Assembly: GCA_022041995.1 (NCBI GenBank)
Contig: CP074390.1
Coordinates: forward strand, 2,294,001 to 2,358,000
Origin: Cupriavidus necator
GTDB lineage: Bacteria; Pseudomonadota; Gammaproteobacteria; Burkholderiales; Burkholderiaceae
Direction of reading: 5' to 3'
DNA: 64,000 bases
Part shown: positions 24,956 through 34,484 of the stretch, piece by piece
How positions within the stretch are numbered: position 1 is the stretch's first letter
Layout: each line of letters starts with the position of its first letter
The notes under the pieces: generated by a model
What the model saw: the letters and a program-made list of their open reading frames with translations, nothing else
What the model was told of the DNA's origin: nothing
Databases searched by the model: none
Program-made: the position numbers and the translations under genes

Positions 24956-26098
24956 TTACGAGTCCCCGATCCCGCCACCGATAATCTTGCGCAGAGATCC
25001 GTCCACACTATGCTCCCCCACCTGAGCCACAAAATCCTCCCCCTCCGGCAACCCCAACGAAAACCTCACCGGAAAATTCACAGCAATCCCGCCTTCCCCA
25101 GGTACGGACCGCACCACCCCCCGAGCCAGCACATGTGGATCCTGGAATAGACCCGTCGCCCCCAGCACCGGCGAGAACGGAATGTCCAACGGTTCGAAGA
25201 ACACCTCCCACTCGGCGAGATCGCGTGTACGGAACACCGCCGCCATCAGATCATTGACCTCCACCTTGTGCCCATACCGCCCAGCCCGCGTGGCATAGCG
25301 CAGATCACGCAAGGCCGGGAATTCTTCGCCCAGCGCCTCGCACAGATTGATCCAGAATTTGTTCTCGAGGATGCCCATCGCCAGATGCCGGCCGTCGCGC
25401 GTTTCGAAGAGATCGTTCTCCGGCATCACGGTAGGGGATGCCTGCGGCGATGCCTCATGCCCGCGCGCGGCCCACGCACCGTGGGCGGTCCACGACAGCA
25501 TCGCGTCATGGATCGAGACATCCAGATGTTGTCCCTGTCCGTTCTGGCGCGCACTCATGATCGCCACTGCAAGCGATAGCGCCGCGTAGCCGGAGGCGGC
25601 GTAGTCCGACACCCGCACGCGCGGGCGCGAGACCTTGTCGTGCACCTGCACCGGCGTCGCCCAGTATCCAGCCAGCGCCAGGTAGTTCAGGTCATGCCCG
25701 GCGTGGCTGGCATACGGGCCGGTCTGGCCGAAACCGGAGACCGAACACAGCACGATGGCCGGATTGACCGCCGCCAGCGCTTTATAGCCCAGCCCGAGCC
25801 GCGCCATCACGCCGGGGCGGAAGCCTTCCACTACGGCGTCGGCATTGCGGACCAGGTCGAGAAAAGCTTCACGACCCGCGTTGGTTTTCAGGTCCAGCGC
25901 AACCGAGCGCTTGCCGCGGTTGAACTGTGCAAACACCGTCGGACCAAGTTGCCGCGCGGTATCGCCGGTGCCGGGCTGCTCCACCTTGATGACATCGGCA
26001 CCCAGCTGCCGCAGCAGGCTGCATGCGTGCGGACCGGGCAGCAACTGGCTGACGTCGATGATGGTGACGTCCTTGAGGCAAGACCATTCTGGCTTCAT
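24956..26098 (-). CDS. CaiB/BaiF family (class III) CoA-transferase
   Basis: This 380-aa protein transfers CoA between carboxylic acids by way of an aspartyl intermediate. It carries GADVIKVEQPGTGDTAR (family: GADVIKVE.P.GD..R), NRGKRSVALDLKT, FGQTGPYA and the catalytic-aspartate region VSDYAASGYAAL. It is the last gene of a minus-strand operon also encoding an acyl-CoA ligase, an acyl-CoA dehydrogenase and a Bug receptor. Together these suggest activation and beta-oxidation of an imported carboxylic acid. The acid itself cannot be deduced. Confidence 0.87.
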   Translation of the reverse strand: MKPEWSCLKDVTIIDVSQLLPGPHACSLLRQLGADVIKVEQPGTGDTARQLGPTVFAQFNRGKRSVALDLKTNAGREAFLDLVRNADAVVEGFRPGVMARLGLGYKALAAVNPAIVLCSVSGFGQTGPYASHAGHDLNYLALAGYWATPVQVHDKVSRPRVRVSDYAASGYAALSLAVAIMSARQNGQGQHLDVSIHDAMLSWTAHGAWAARGHEASPQASPTVMPENDLFETRDGRHLAMGILENKFWINLCEALGEEFPALRDLRYATRAGRYGHKVEVNDLMAAVFRTRDLAEWEVFFEPLDIPFSPVLGATGLFQDPHVLARGVVRSVPGEGGIAVNFPVRFSLGLPEGEDFVAQVGEHSVDGSLRKIIGGGIGDS

Positions 26099-26176
26099 GC
26101 GGAGCCTTTGGGGAGAAGGAGGAGGAGCGCCGCATGCGTGGAAGATGGCATGCGGCGCGAGGGCAGGGCAGGACCC

Positions 26177-27166
26177 TCAGCCCAGATCGCCGACCATGCC
26201 GATCGACTTCACCAGGTCGCCGTAACGCGTGTTGTCGCTGGCGACCACGGTACCAAACTGCGCGGGAGACGCGCTGCGGCGCAGCTCGCCGGCATTGGCC
26301 TTGAGTTGGGCATCGAACACGCCGGCGCTTTGCAGGGCGCCGATGGCGGCGTGCAGCTTCTGCGTCAGGTCGGCCGGGAACTTGGCCGGTGCGAACAGGC
26401 CGCTCCAGTTGTCGATGACAAAGCCCGGGGGCAGGGCCTCGGCCATGGTTGGCACGTCCGGGAAGAACGGCGAGCGCGCGGCGCCAGTGACGGCAAGCAC
26501 CCTGACCTGGTTGTTGCGTACGTACTGGGTCGCAGTGCCGAGCACCGGCATGCCGAACTGAGTTTGTCCGCTCAGCATGGCGGTGATGATTTCCGGCGCA
26601 CCCTTGTAAGGGATATGCACGGCGTCGCAGCCGGTCTGATGCAGCATGGTTTCCACCGCAAGATGGGCGATGCTGCCCTTGCCGCCGGAGCCGTAGTTGA
26701 ACTTGCCCGGGGCCTTCTTCATGGCGGCGATCAGTTCGGCGGCGGTCTTGTAGGGCGACGAGACGAACACCACCAGCGCGGTCGGGCCGCCGGACAGGGC
26801 CGTGATCGGCGTGAAGTCTTGGATCGGATCGTATGGCATCTTGCGGTACATGTGCACGTTGATCACGTGCGCATTGGCCAGGATGCCCAGCGTATAGCCA
26901 TCGGGCGCGGCACGGCGCAGCGCACTGGCGCCGATGATGCCGCCGGCGCCGGGCATGTTCTCGACCACCAGCGGCTGGCCGAGCTTCTTGCCCAGCTCCG
27001 CCGACAGCGTGCGGGCTACGTTGTCGGGCGTGCTGCCGGCGATAAACGGAACGATCAGACGGATCGGGCGGTTGGGGTAGCTGGACGGCGCAGCGGCGCG
27101 GGCCGGCAGCAGCAGGCTGCCCAGCGCGGCGGCGCCGGCGGTGGCAAGCCAGTTTCGGCGGTTCAT
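26177..27166 (-). CDS. Bug-family tripartite tricarboxylate transporter receptor
   Basis: This 329-aa periplasmic binding protein has a twin-arginine-like signal (MNRRNWLATAGAAALGSLLL...ARAAA). The mature part begins SYPNRPIRLIVPF and includes VVENMPGAGGIIGASALRRAAPDGYTLG, the Bug ligand-pocket signature. Bug proteins bind carboxylates or related compounds. Many are orphans without TctAB membrane partners, as here. It sits between the CoA-transferase and the acyl-CoA dehydrogenase and probably captures the substrate of this pathway. Confidence 0.9.
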   Translation of the reverse strand: MNRRNWLATAGAAALGSLLLPARAAAPSSYPNRPIRLIVPFIAGSTPDNVARTLSAELGKKLGQPLVVENMPGAGGIIGASALRRAAPDGYTLGILANAHVINVHMYRKMPYDPIQDFTPITALSGGPTALVVFVSSPYKTAAELIAAMKKAPGKFNYGSGGKGSIAHLAVETMLHQTGCDAVHIPYKGAPEIITAMLSGQTQFGMPVLGTATQYVRNNQVRVLAVTGAARSPFFPDVPTMAEALPPGFVIDNWSGLFAPAKFPADLTQKLHAAIGALQSAGVFDAQLKANAGELRRSASPAQFGTVVASDNTRYGDLVKSIGMVGDLG

Positions 27167-27229
27167 GCTTGGTCTCCGTGGTCTTGTCGTAGGGTCTTCG
27201 TGCCGGCGGCGACCGTGCCGCCGGCATGG

Positions 27230-28414
27230 TCAGGCCTTCTGCTGCTGCAGCGGTTCGAGGATCGCGCGCGCAATGGTGTTGCGCTGGATCTCGCTGGTGC
27301 CGGTGAAGATGCGGAACATGCGCAGCTTGCGGAAGGTCTGCTCCACCGGGTGGCCGCGCGTGACGCCGACATTGCCGTGGATCTGCACGGCCTTGTCCGC
27401 CACCTCGAAGCAGCGCTCCGAGACAAAAAGCTTGCACGCCGCGGCCTTCATGCGCAGATCGGCGCCGGCATCGGCCAGCGCGGCGGTATGCGTGATCATG
27501 CTTTCGCAGGCCCACAGCGCGGCGGCCATGTCGGCCAGCATGTGCTGGATCGCCTGGAAGCGCGCGATCGGGCCGCCGAACTGGCGGCGCTGGCCGGCGT
27601 ATGCCACCGACGATTCATACGCCTTGGTGGCCAGCCCCAGCATGCTGGGGCAGTGCAGCAGGCGGTTCACGTTGATGCGCGACATGCCCAGCCTGAAGCC
27701 GTTGCCTTCGCCGCCAAAGATATTGGCGCGCGGCACGCGCACGTTCTCGAAGCGGATGTCGCCGTCGATATGCTGGCCCGACATCGGCACATACTCGTTG
27801 CTTACCGTCACGCCGGGCAGGTCCAGGTCGACCAGCACGGCGGTGATGGCCGGCGGCGTGGTGGTGGCGTCAGTCACGCACATGACGATGGCAAAGTCCG
27901 CGAACGGCGCGCCGCTGATGTAGTGCTTGCCGCCATTGATGACCAGCACATCGCCATCGGCCACGGCCGAGGTCCTGATGCTTTGCGCGTCGGAGCCGGA
28001 ATGCGTTTCCGTCAGTGCGAAGCAGGTCGATTTCTCGCCGCGGATCACGGGCTCGAAGTAGCGCTTGAGCTGGTCCGGGGTGGCGTACTTGAGCATATTG
28101 CCCACGCGCGGCGGACCGCCCAGGTCGCCCAGCACGTGCGCGGCCAGGGTGGAGCCGCTGGCGGCCAGGTCGGCCTTGAGCGCGCATTGCTCCTGGATGT
28201 TCAGGCCCTTGCCGCCGAGCGATGTCGGCAGGCAGGCGGCGTAGAAGCCCAGCTCGCTGGAGCGGCGCCAGACATTGCGCAGGGTCTCGCGCGGCCATGG
28301 GTCTTCAGAACCCAGGCCAAGTTCCTGTTCCAGCGGGCGCAGCTCTTCGTCGATAAAGCGGCGGATGCCGGCGCGGGTTTCCAGCAGTACGGGATTGGTC
28401 AGGTGATCGAACAT
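27230..28414 (-). CDS. Acyl-CoA dehydrogenase
   Basis: This 394-aa FAD enzyme introduces an alpha-beta double bond into an acyl-CoA. It shows the family layout: a helical N-domain, the flavin/substrate loop CFALTETHSGSDAQSIRTSA, the beta-domain, and the C-terminal signature QIHGNVGVTRGHPVEQTFR followed by RIFTGTSEIQRNTIAR. The gene follows the ligase gene by 11 bp and precedes the Bug gene. Chain length and substrate are unknown. Confidence 0.9.
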   Translation of the reverse strand: MFDHLTNPVLLETRAGIRRFIDEELRPLEQELGLGSEDPWPRETLRNVWRRSSELGFYAACLPTSLGGKGLNIQEQCALKADLAASGSTLAAHVLGDLGGPPRVGNMLKYATPDQLKRYFEPVIRGEKSTCFALTETHSGSDAQSIRTSAVADGDVLVINGGKHYISGAPFADFAIVMCVTDATTTPPAITAVLVDLDLPGVTVSNEYVPMSGQHIDGDIRFENVRVPRANIFGGEGNGFRLGMSRINVNRLLHCPSMLGLATKAYESSVAYAGQRRQFGGPIARFQAIQHMLADMAAALWACESMITHTAALADAGADLRMKAAACKLFVSERCFEVADKAVQIHGNVGVTRGHPVEQTFRKLRMFRIFTGTSEIQRNTIARAILEPLQQQKA

Positions 28415-28425
28415 GGCGGGCTCCT

Positions 28426-29978
28426 TCAGTTCACGCGGCGCCCGACGCCTTGCCAGTAGCGTTCGCGCACGATTTTGCGGGCCAGCTTGCCGCTGGCGTT
28501 CTTGGGCAGCTCGGCGACAAAGTCCACCGAGCGCGGCGACTTGTAGTCGGCAATGCGCTCGCGGCAGTGCGCGATTAGCTGCTGCGCGGTGGCCTCGCGC
28601 CCGGGGCGCAGCGTGACCACGGCCTTGACGCTTTCGCCCCAGGTGTCGTCCGGCACGCTGATGACGCAGGCTTCCAGCACGTCGGGGTGCTGGTACAGCG
28701 TGGCTTCCACTTCGGTCGGATAGACGTTGAAGCCGCCGGAGATGATCATGTCCTTCTTGCGGTCCACCAGGTACAGGTAGCCGGCCTCGTCCACGCGCGC
28801 CATGTCGCCGGTGTGCAGCCAGCCGTCGATGACGGTCTCGCGCGTCAGCCCGGGCTCGTTAAAGTAGCCGTGGAACACGTCTTCGCCGCGGATCACCAGT
28901 TCGCCGATCTCGCCCACGGCGACCTCCTTGCCTTGCTCGTCGACCACGCGCACTTCAGTCTCGCCCAGGGCGCGGCCGCAGGAGGCCAGGCGCTCAGGAT
29001 GGTTGGCGATGGCGTCGGCATGGTCGGTGGTGGACAGGCGCGTCACGCCAGAGGTCGATTCGCTGGCGCCATAGCCCTGCGACAGGATCGGGCCGATGCG
29101 CTCCCAGGCCTCGCGGATGCGTGCCGGCGCCATCGGGGCGGCACCGTAGGCCAGGGTCTTCAGGCTGGACAGGTCGGCCTGCGCCAGCGTGGGCTCGGCC
29201 AGCAGCATGTTGATCATGGCCGGGACCATGAACACGTGGGTGATGCGCAGCCGCGCCACCTCGGCCAGGAAGTGCGCGGGCTCGAATTTCTCGAACAGCA
29301 CCAGCGTGGCGCCCTGGTACAGGTAGGGCTGCATCAGCATGCCGGAGGCGTGCGTGACCGGCCCGATCAGGGCCAGCCGGTCGCCGGGGCGGGCCGGGCG
29401 GTCCATGCCGGACACCATCTTGCGCAGCGCCGCCATGCGGTTGCCGTAGCTCTGCATGGCGGCCTTGATCTTGCCGGTGGAGCCGGACGAGAAGTGCAGC
29501 ACGGCCAGGTCGTCGGGGCAGGGGTGATGTCCGGTGGCGTGGTGCCTGCGTTGGCCAGCAGCGCTTCATATTCCACATAGCCCGCCGGCGCATCGCCGAT
29601 GGCGATAAAGGTCTCGATGCTGCCGAAGCCGGCCGTGGTGCGCGCATAGCCGGTGTAGCCGGGGCCGGCGATCAGCACGCGCGGGGTGCAGTTCTCGACC
29701 ACGTCGCTGGCCTCGGCCGCGGTGAAGCGCGGGTTGAGCGCTGCCTTGACCAGTCCGGCCTTGTACAGCGCGCACTCCAGTTCGACCAGCTCCGGCCGGT
29801 TGCGCGACTGCACCGCGACGCGTTCGCCGGGCTGCAGGCCCAGTGCCAGCAGCGCATTGGCCAGGCGCGTGGAGCGTTCGTCCAGCTGGCGATAGGTCAC
29901 CTCCCGGTCCTGATAGAGGATGGCGGGCTGGTCGCCCCAGTAGCGCGCGGCGCGGCGCAGGAAATACGCGAAACCCAT
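28426..29978 (-). pseudogene. AMP-dependent acyl-CoA ligase, interrupted by a one-base frameshift
   Basis: The N-terminal frame (29978 down to about 29525) reads MGFAYFLRRAARYWGDQPAI...YRQLDERSTRLANAL. The C-terminal frame (from about 29520 to 28426) continues LAVLHFSSGSTGKIKAAM, the AMP-binding P-loop, then GYGASESTSGV, YLVDRKKDMIISGGFNVYP and SVDFVAELPKNASGKLARK. The two frames join if one G is added to the run at 29521-29524 (or 29515-29518). All catalytic motifs are otherwise intact, so a sequencing or assembly error is as likely as a real mutation. The product would activate a fatty, aromatic or alicyclic acid with ATP and CoA, and it is the first gene of the operon. Confidence 0.85.
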
Positions 29979-30075
29979 GCTGTCTCCGTTGATGCTTGAT
30001 GATCCTGGCGAGCGCTTTTACGTGTGCTCGTGCGCTGTAGTCTGTAAGATGACAGGCATCACCACAATGAGGCGT

Positions 30076-30089
30076 TGGCTATAAAGCCA
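30076..30089. promoter_or_regulatory. Candidate LysR operator between divergent units
   Basis: TGGCT-ATAA-AGCCA is a perfect 5-bp dyad with a 4-bp centre, 23 bp ahead of the LysR gene and about 100 bp ahead of the divergent ligase gene. It has the size and position of a LysR-type recognition site. Confidence 0.45.
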
Positions 30090-30111
30090 TAACCATCAGG
30101 AATGTGAGGCA

Positions 30112-31005
30112 ATGGAGACGCGGGATATCGAATACATCCTCGCCGTGGCGGCGCACGGCGGCATCGGCCGTGCCGCCGACGCGCTGGGCATCAGCCAGCC
30201 GGCGCTGACCAAGGCAGTGCAGCGGGTGGAGACGCAGGCGGGGCTGCCGCTGTTCGAGCGCACCGCGAACGGCATGACCGCCACCTACGCCGGCACGCGC
30301 TTCCTGGAACGGGCGCGGCGCATCCAGCTGGAATACGAGGACGGCATCAAGGAGATGCTGGGCATCCGCACCGGCGAGCAGGGCATCCTGCGCGTGGGCT
30401 ATTCGCCGTCGATCCCGGGCAGCCTGATCCTGGGCGCTTGCCGGCAACTGGTGCGCGAGCGGCCCGTGGCACGGCTGCGGCTACGCCGCAGGCTGGCGCG
30501 GGACCTGCTGGACCTGCTTGCGGCCGGGGAACTGGATGTCGCGGTGGCGCCGGCGCCTTCGGCAGCCTCATCAACTACCTTTGCGGTGCAGCCGCTCTTC
30601 GACGACCGGCTGGTGGTGGTGGCTGACGAAGGCCATGCCTTGCTGCAGCGGCGCAAGCTGCGGCTGGCGGACCTGGCGGACCAGGAATGGCTGCTGCCCG
30701 AAGGGCATATCACGCTGCGCCAGCAGGTCGACGCGGCGTTCCGCCAGCGCGGCCTGCCGGCGCCGCAGCCGCGCATCGAGATCGACTTTGGCAGCAGTTC
30801 GCTGTTTGCGCTGATGCAGGGCACGCAGATGCTGAGCATCGCCAATGAAGGCGGCGATGCCATGCAGCACGGTCTGCGTGTGCTGCCGCTGGGCGTGGAA
30901 GAACTGGACCTGCGCCGGAACATCGGCGTGATCTCGCGCGAGGGCGCCTACCTGTCGCCGCTGGCGCAGCGCCTGACGGTGCTGCTGCGCGAGCACAGCC
31001 GCTGA
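30112..31005 (+). CDS. LysR-family transcriptional regulator
   Basis: This 297-aa regulator has an N-terminal winged helix (ILAVAAHGGIGRAADALGIS, then QPALTKAVQRVETQAGLPLFERT) and a type 2 periplasmic-binding effector domain. It is divergent from the ligase/dehydrogenase/Bug/CoA-transferase operon and probably activates it in response to the substrate or its CoA ester. Its 3' end meets that of the second catabolic operon (the Bug gene at 31029-32033). Confidence 0.9.
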   Translation: METRDIEYILAVAAHGGIGRAADALGISQPALTKAVQRVETQAGLPLFERTANGMTATYAGTRFLERARRIQLEYEDGIKEMLGIRTGEQGILRVGYSPSIPGSLILGACRQLVRERPVARLRLRRRLARDLLDLLAAGELDVAVAPAPSAASSTTFAVQPLFDDRLVVVADEGHALLQRRKLRLADLADQEWLLPEGHITLRQQVDAAFRQRGLPAPQPRIEIDFGSSSLFALMQGTQMLSIANEGGDAMQHGLRVLPLGVEELDLRRNIGVISREGAYLSPLAQRLTVLLREHSR

Positions 31006-31028
31006 GCCGTCAGGCCCCGGGCAAGCGG

Positions 31029-32033
31029 CTACTGCAGCGGAATCTTCGCCACGGTTGCCAGCCGCTTCCAGCGCTGGATCTCGTCCTTCTGGTACTGCAG
31101 CATCTCGGCCGGCGACGACAGGATCAGCTTGGTCGACTGGCGCGTGTAGTACTCGCGCACATCCTGGGCGTTGCCGGCCTGCGCAAACAGGTCCTGCAGC
31201 CGCTTCACCACCGCCGGCGGCGTCTTTGCCGAGACCGCCGCGGCCACCCAGTTGTAGGCCAGGAAGTCAGACAGGCCGGCTTCGACGATGGAGGGCACCT
31301 CCGGCAGCAGCGGCGAGCGCTGCGGCGCGGTGAAGGCCAGCGCGCGGACCTTGCCGCCACGGACCAGTTCGATGGCGCCGGTGGCATCCACCACGGCGAA
31401 GTCGACATTGGCCGCCATCACGCCGTTGATGGCATCGCCCGCCCCCTTGTACGGCACGGCGGTGGTCTTGATGCGGGCCAGTTCGTTGAGCCACTCGGAG
31501 TAGAGCGTGTAGGAGATCGAACCCGAGCCATAGTTGAGCGCACCAGGGCGCTTGCGGGCATCTTCCAGCAGTTCGGCCAGGGTGCGGTAGGGCGAGCTTG
31601 CCGGCACGATGATCACGCATGGCCCGCGCGACAGCAGCGTAATCGGCGCGAAGTCCGTCAACGGGTCATATGGCAGCTTGCGGAAGGTGGCGGCATTGGT
31701 CGACAGCGTGGAATTGCTGCCGATAAAGACGGTGTAGCCGTCGGCCGGCGCGTTCAGCGCGGTCTGCACGCCGATAAAACCGTTGCCGCCAGGCTTGTTC
31801 TCCACCACCACGCCCTGGCCGGTCAGCTCGCCGATCTTCTTGGCGAACATGCGCGCGGTGGTGTCGGTGCCGCTGCCGGAAGGGAAGGGCACGATGAAGC
31901 GGATCGGGCGGGCGGGGAAGGCGTCGGCGGACTCGGCGGCGGGCGCCGCCAGCGGCGTGGCGGTGCCGATGGCCGCCAGCGCGGCGGCAGCCAGTCCGAG
32001 GAAGCGGCGGCGGGAACGGAAAGCCTGTTGCAT
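31029..32033 (-). CDS. Bug-family tripartite tricarboxylate transporter receptor
   Basis: This 334-aa exported binding protein has a signal peptide (RRRFLGLAAAALAAIGTATPLAAPAA). The mature part begins FPARPIRFIVPFPSGSGTDT, then VVVENKPGGNGFIGVQTALN, the Bug signature. It is the last gene of the second catabolic operon, 60 bp after an acyl-CoA dehydrogenase. It presumably scavenges that pathway's substrate; the ligand is unknown. Confidence 0.9.
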   Translation of the reverse strand: MQQAFRSRRRFLGLAAAALAAIGTATPLAAPAAESADAFPARPIRFIVPFPSGSGTDTTARMFAKKIGELTGQGVVVENKPGGNGFIGVQTALNAPADGYTVFIGSNSTLSTNAATFRKLPYDPLTDFAPITLLSRGPCVIIVPASSPYRTLAELLEDARKRPGALNYGSGSISYTLYSEWLNELARIKTTAVPYKGAGDAINGVMAANVDFAVVDATGAIELVRGGKVRALAFTAPQRSPLLPEVPSIVEAGLSDFLAYNWVAAAVSAKTPPAVVKRLQDLFAQAGNAQDVREYYTRQSTKLILSSPAEMLQYQKDEIQRWKRLATVAKIPLQ

Positions 32034-32093
32034 GGTGTCTCCTAAGTGGAAAGCCCGGCGTGTTCCCGCCGGTGCAAGGGGATAAACGAGGGC

Positions 32094-33260
32094 TTAGCGG
32101 CGCAGGCCGAGCAGGTCGCGGGCAATCACCCAGCGGTGTACCTCGCTGGGCCCTTCGTAGATGCGCATCAGACGGGTCTCGTTGGCCATCTGCTGCAGCG
32201 GCAGCTCCTTGGTCATGCCCATCGCACCGAAGGTCTGCATGGCATGGTCGATCACGTCCCAGGCCATCTCGGTGGCGAACACCTTGATCATCGATACCTG
32301 CGTGCGGGCCTCGTCGCCGGCGTCGATGCGGCTGGCGGCTTCGTAGGTCATCAGGCGGCAGGCGTGGATGCGGGTGGCGGCGTCGGCCACCCACCACTGG
32401 ATCGCCTGGCGCTGCGCCAGCGGCGCGCCGAAGGTCTGGCGCTGCGGCGCGTACTCGCAGATCATGTCCAGCGCCCGCTGCGCCCGGCCGATGCACCACG
32501 CGGCCATCTGCACGCGGCGCGTGGACAGCCGCGCCTGCATCGGCGCAAAGCCCTGGCCCTCGGTGCCCAGCAGCTGCGAGGCGGGGATGCGGCAGTCTTC
32601 CAGCACCACCTCGTAAGTCGATGCGCCGCCGATCATCGGGATGCGGCGCTCCACGCGCAAGCCGGGCGTGCCGCGCTCGACGATAAAGGCCGAGATGCCG
32701 CCGCGCGCGCCCTTGGCCTTGTCGGTCACGGCCATGACGATGGTCCAGTCGGCGCCTGCCGCGCGGCTGATCCAGATCTTGCGGCCGTTGAGCACCCATT
32801 GGTCGCCGTCGCGTTCGGCGCGCGTGGTCATCATGGCGGGATCGCCGCCGGCACCGGGTTCGGAAATGGCGATGGCCGACACGGTCTCGCCGCGCGCGTA
32901 AGGGGCCAGGTAGCGCTCACGCTGGGCCTCGCTGGCGCTCAGCATCAGCATGCGCAGGTTGGGCGAGTCCGGCGGCAGTTCATAGGGCGTGATGGTCTTG
33001 CCCAGTTCTTCGTTGACGCCCACCATCGCCACCGTGGGCAGGTCGGCACCGCCCATCTCGGTGGGCGCATCCAGGCCCCACAGGCCCAGTTCGCGCGACA
33101 TCGCGTCAAGCCGCGCGTGCTCTTCCGGCAGCAGCGTCATCTGCCCGCCGGCGGCTTCGCGCGCCAGCACCGTGGGTTCCAGCGGGATCAGCTGCTCGCG
33201 CACAAAGCGCGCGACCAGGTCCTTGAGCATCCGGTGTTCTTCGTCCAGTTCAAAGTTCAT
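32094..33260 (-). CDS. Acyl-CoA dehydrogenase
   Basis: This 388-aa FAD-dependent enzyme starts MNFELDEEHRMLKDLVARFV. It shows AIAISEPGAGGDPAMMTT (flavin/substrate loop) and the C-terminal signature MQTFGAMGMTKELPLQQM and RIYEGPSEVHRWVIARDLL. The ATG at 33260 is preceded by GGAGACAGGC. The frame is open upstream, but that part overlaps the CoA-transferase. It differs in sequence from the other dehydrogenase in the window and should act on a different or downstream acyl-CoA. Confidence 0.9.
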   Translation of the reverse strand: MNFELDEEHRMLKDLVARFVREQLIPLEPTVLAREAAGGQMTLLPEEHARLDAMSRELGLWGLDAPTEMGGADLPTVAMVGVNEELGKTITPYELPPDSPNLRMLMLSASEAQRERYLAPYARGETVSAIAISEPGAGGDPAMMTTRAERDGDQWVLNGRKIWISRAAGADWTIVMAVTDKAKGARGGISAFIVERGTPGLRVERRIPMIGGASTYEVVLEDCRIPASQLLGTEGQGFAPMQARLSTRRVQMAAWCIGRAQRALDMICEYAPQRQTFGAPLAQRQAIQWWVADAATRIHACRLMTYEAASRIDAGDEARTQVSMIKVFATEMAWDVIDHAMQTFGAMGMTKELPLQQMANETRLMRIYEGPSEVHRWVIARDLLGLRR

Positions 33261-33280
33261 GCCTGTCTCCTGCTGATTGG

Positions 33281-34471
33281 TTATCGCTGGCTGGCGCCTT
33301 GCGCGAGGCCCAGCTCCTGCAGGACTTCGGCGGTGTGTTCGCCCAGCCCCGGCGCATGGCGGCGCAGCGACAGCGGCGTGGCGGAGAAGCGCGCGGCGGG
33401 GCGCACTTCGCGCAGCGGGCCTTCGGTGGGGTGCTGCGTTTCCTGGAACAGGCCGACGGCGCGCAGGTGCGGGTGGTCGACCAGTGCGTCCAGGCCGTAG
33501 ATCGGCGTGGCGGGGATGTCGAGCGACTCGAACAGTGCCATCCATTCGTCGGTGGTGCGCGCCGGCGTCAGTTCGGCCAGGTGCCCGTACAGCGCGCGGA
33601 TATTGGCGTTGCGCTGCGCGCGGTCGGCCACCTCGTAGCGCTCGGCCAGGTCGTCGCGGCCGACCGCGCGGAAGAAGGCTTGCCAGTGGCGCTCAGTGTA
33701 GGGCAGGGCGCAGATCCAGCCGTCGCGGGTCGGCGCGGGGCGGCGCCCGCCTTGCAGCAGGCGGGCGTAGCCGGCACCGGCGGGCGCGGGCTCGAAGGTC
33801 AGGCCGCCCAGGTGCTCGGCCATCACGAACGCGGTCATGGTCTCCAGCATCGGCACCTCCACCGACTGGCCGACGCCGTGGCGCTCGCGGTACAGCAGAG
33901 CTGCCAGCACAGCGTTGGCCAGTGCCAGCCCGGTGGTCTTGTCGGCGATCAGGCTGGGCACGTACTCGGGGCGATCGCCGGTGATGGAACCCAGTGCGAC
34001 CAGCCCGCAGCCGGCCTGGATGATGTCGTCGAAGGCCGGCTTGTCGCGGTGCGGGCCGTCCTGGCCGAAGCCGGTGGCCACGCAGTAGACGATGCGCGGG
34101 TTAATGCGCGCCACCTCGGCATAGCCGAAGCCCAGCCGCTCGATCGCGGCTACGCGCATGTTGTGCACCAGAACGTCGGCGCTGGCTATCAGCTCGCGCA
34201 GCGCCTTGGCGCCCTCAGGGGTCTTCAGGTCGAGCACTACCGAGCGCTTGTTGCGGTTCAGCGCCAGGTAGATCGAGCTCATGCCCGCGTGCTGCGAGAC
34301 GCCGTTGGCGCGCATCAGGTCGCCCTCGGGCCCTTCGATCTTGATCACGTCGGCGCCAAAGTCGGCCAGCACCTGCGTGGCCAGCGGCCCGAGTACGACC
34401 GCGGTGAGATCCAGCACGCGGATGCCGTCCAGCGGGCCGGCCGGCGTGGCGCGGGGGTCTTGTTCGCTCAT
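33281..34471 (-). CDS. CaiB/BaiF family (class III) CoA-transferase
   Basis: This 396-aa protein starts MSEQDPRATPAGPLDGIRVL. It shows GADVIKIEGPEGDLMR, NRNKRSVVLDLKTPEG, FGQDGPHRDKPAFDDIIQA (containing the candidate catalytic aspartates) and a C-terminal lobe. The ribosome-binding site is AAGGAG. It lies between the hydratase and the dehydrogenase of the second operon, with gaps of 13 and 20 bp. It should load CoA on the imported acid in place of an ATP-dependent ligase. Confidence 0.88.
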   Translation of the reverse strand: MSEQDPRATPAGPLDGIRVLDLTAVVLGPLATQVLADFGADVIKIEGPEGDLMRANGVSQHAGMSSIYLALNRNKRSVVLDLKTPEGAKALRELIASADVLVHNMRVAAIERLGFGYAEVARINPRIVYCVATGFGQDGPHRDKPAFDDIIQAGCGLVALGSITGDRPEYVPSLIADKTTGLALANAVLAALLYRERHGVGQSVEVPMLETMTAFVMAEHLGGLTFEPAPAGAGYARLLQGGRRPAPTRDGWICALPYTERHWQAFFRAVGRDDLAERYEVADRAQRNANIRALYGHLAELTPARTTDEWMALFESLDIPATPIYGLDALVDHPHLRAVGLFQETQHPTEGPLREVRPAARFSATPLSLRRHAPGLGEHTAEVLQELGLAQGASQR

Positions 34472-34484
34472 CAGGCCCACTCCT

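Noticed and set aside
25640..28459. A 939-codon open frame on the plus strand
   Set aside because: It runs antisense through the CoA-transferase, Bug and acyl-CoA dehydrogenase genes, has low-complexity Gly/Arg/His-rich composition and no ribosome-binding site. It is a high-GC shadow.
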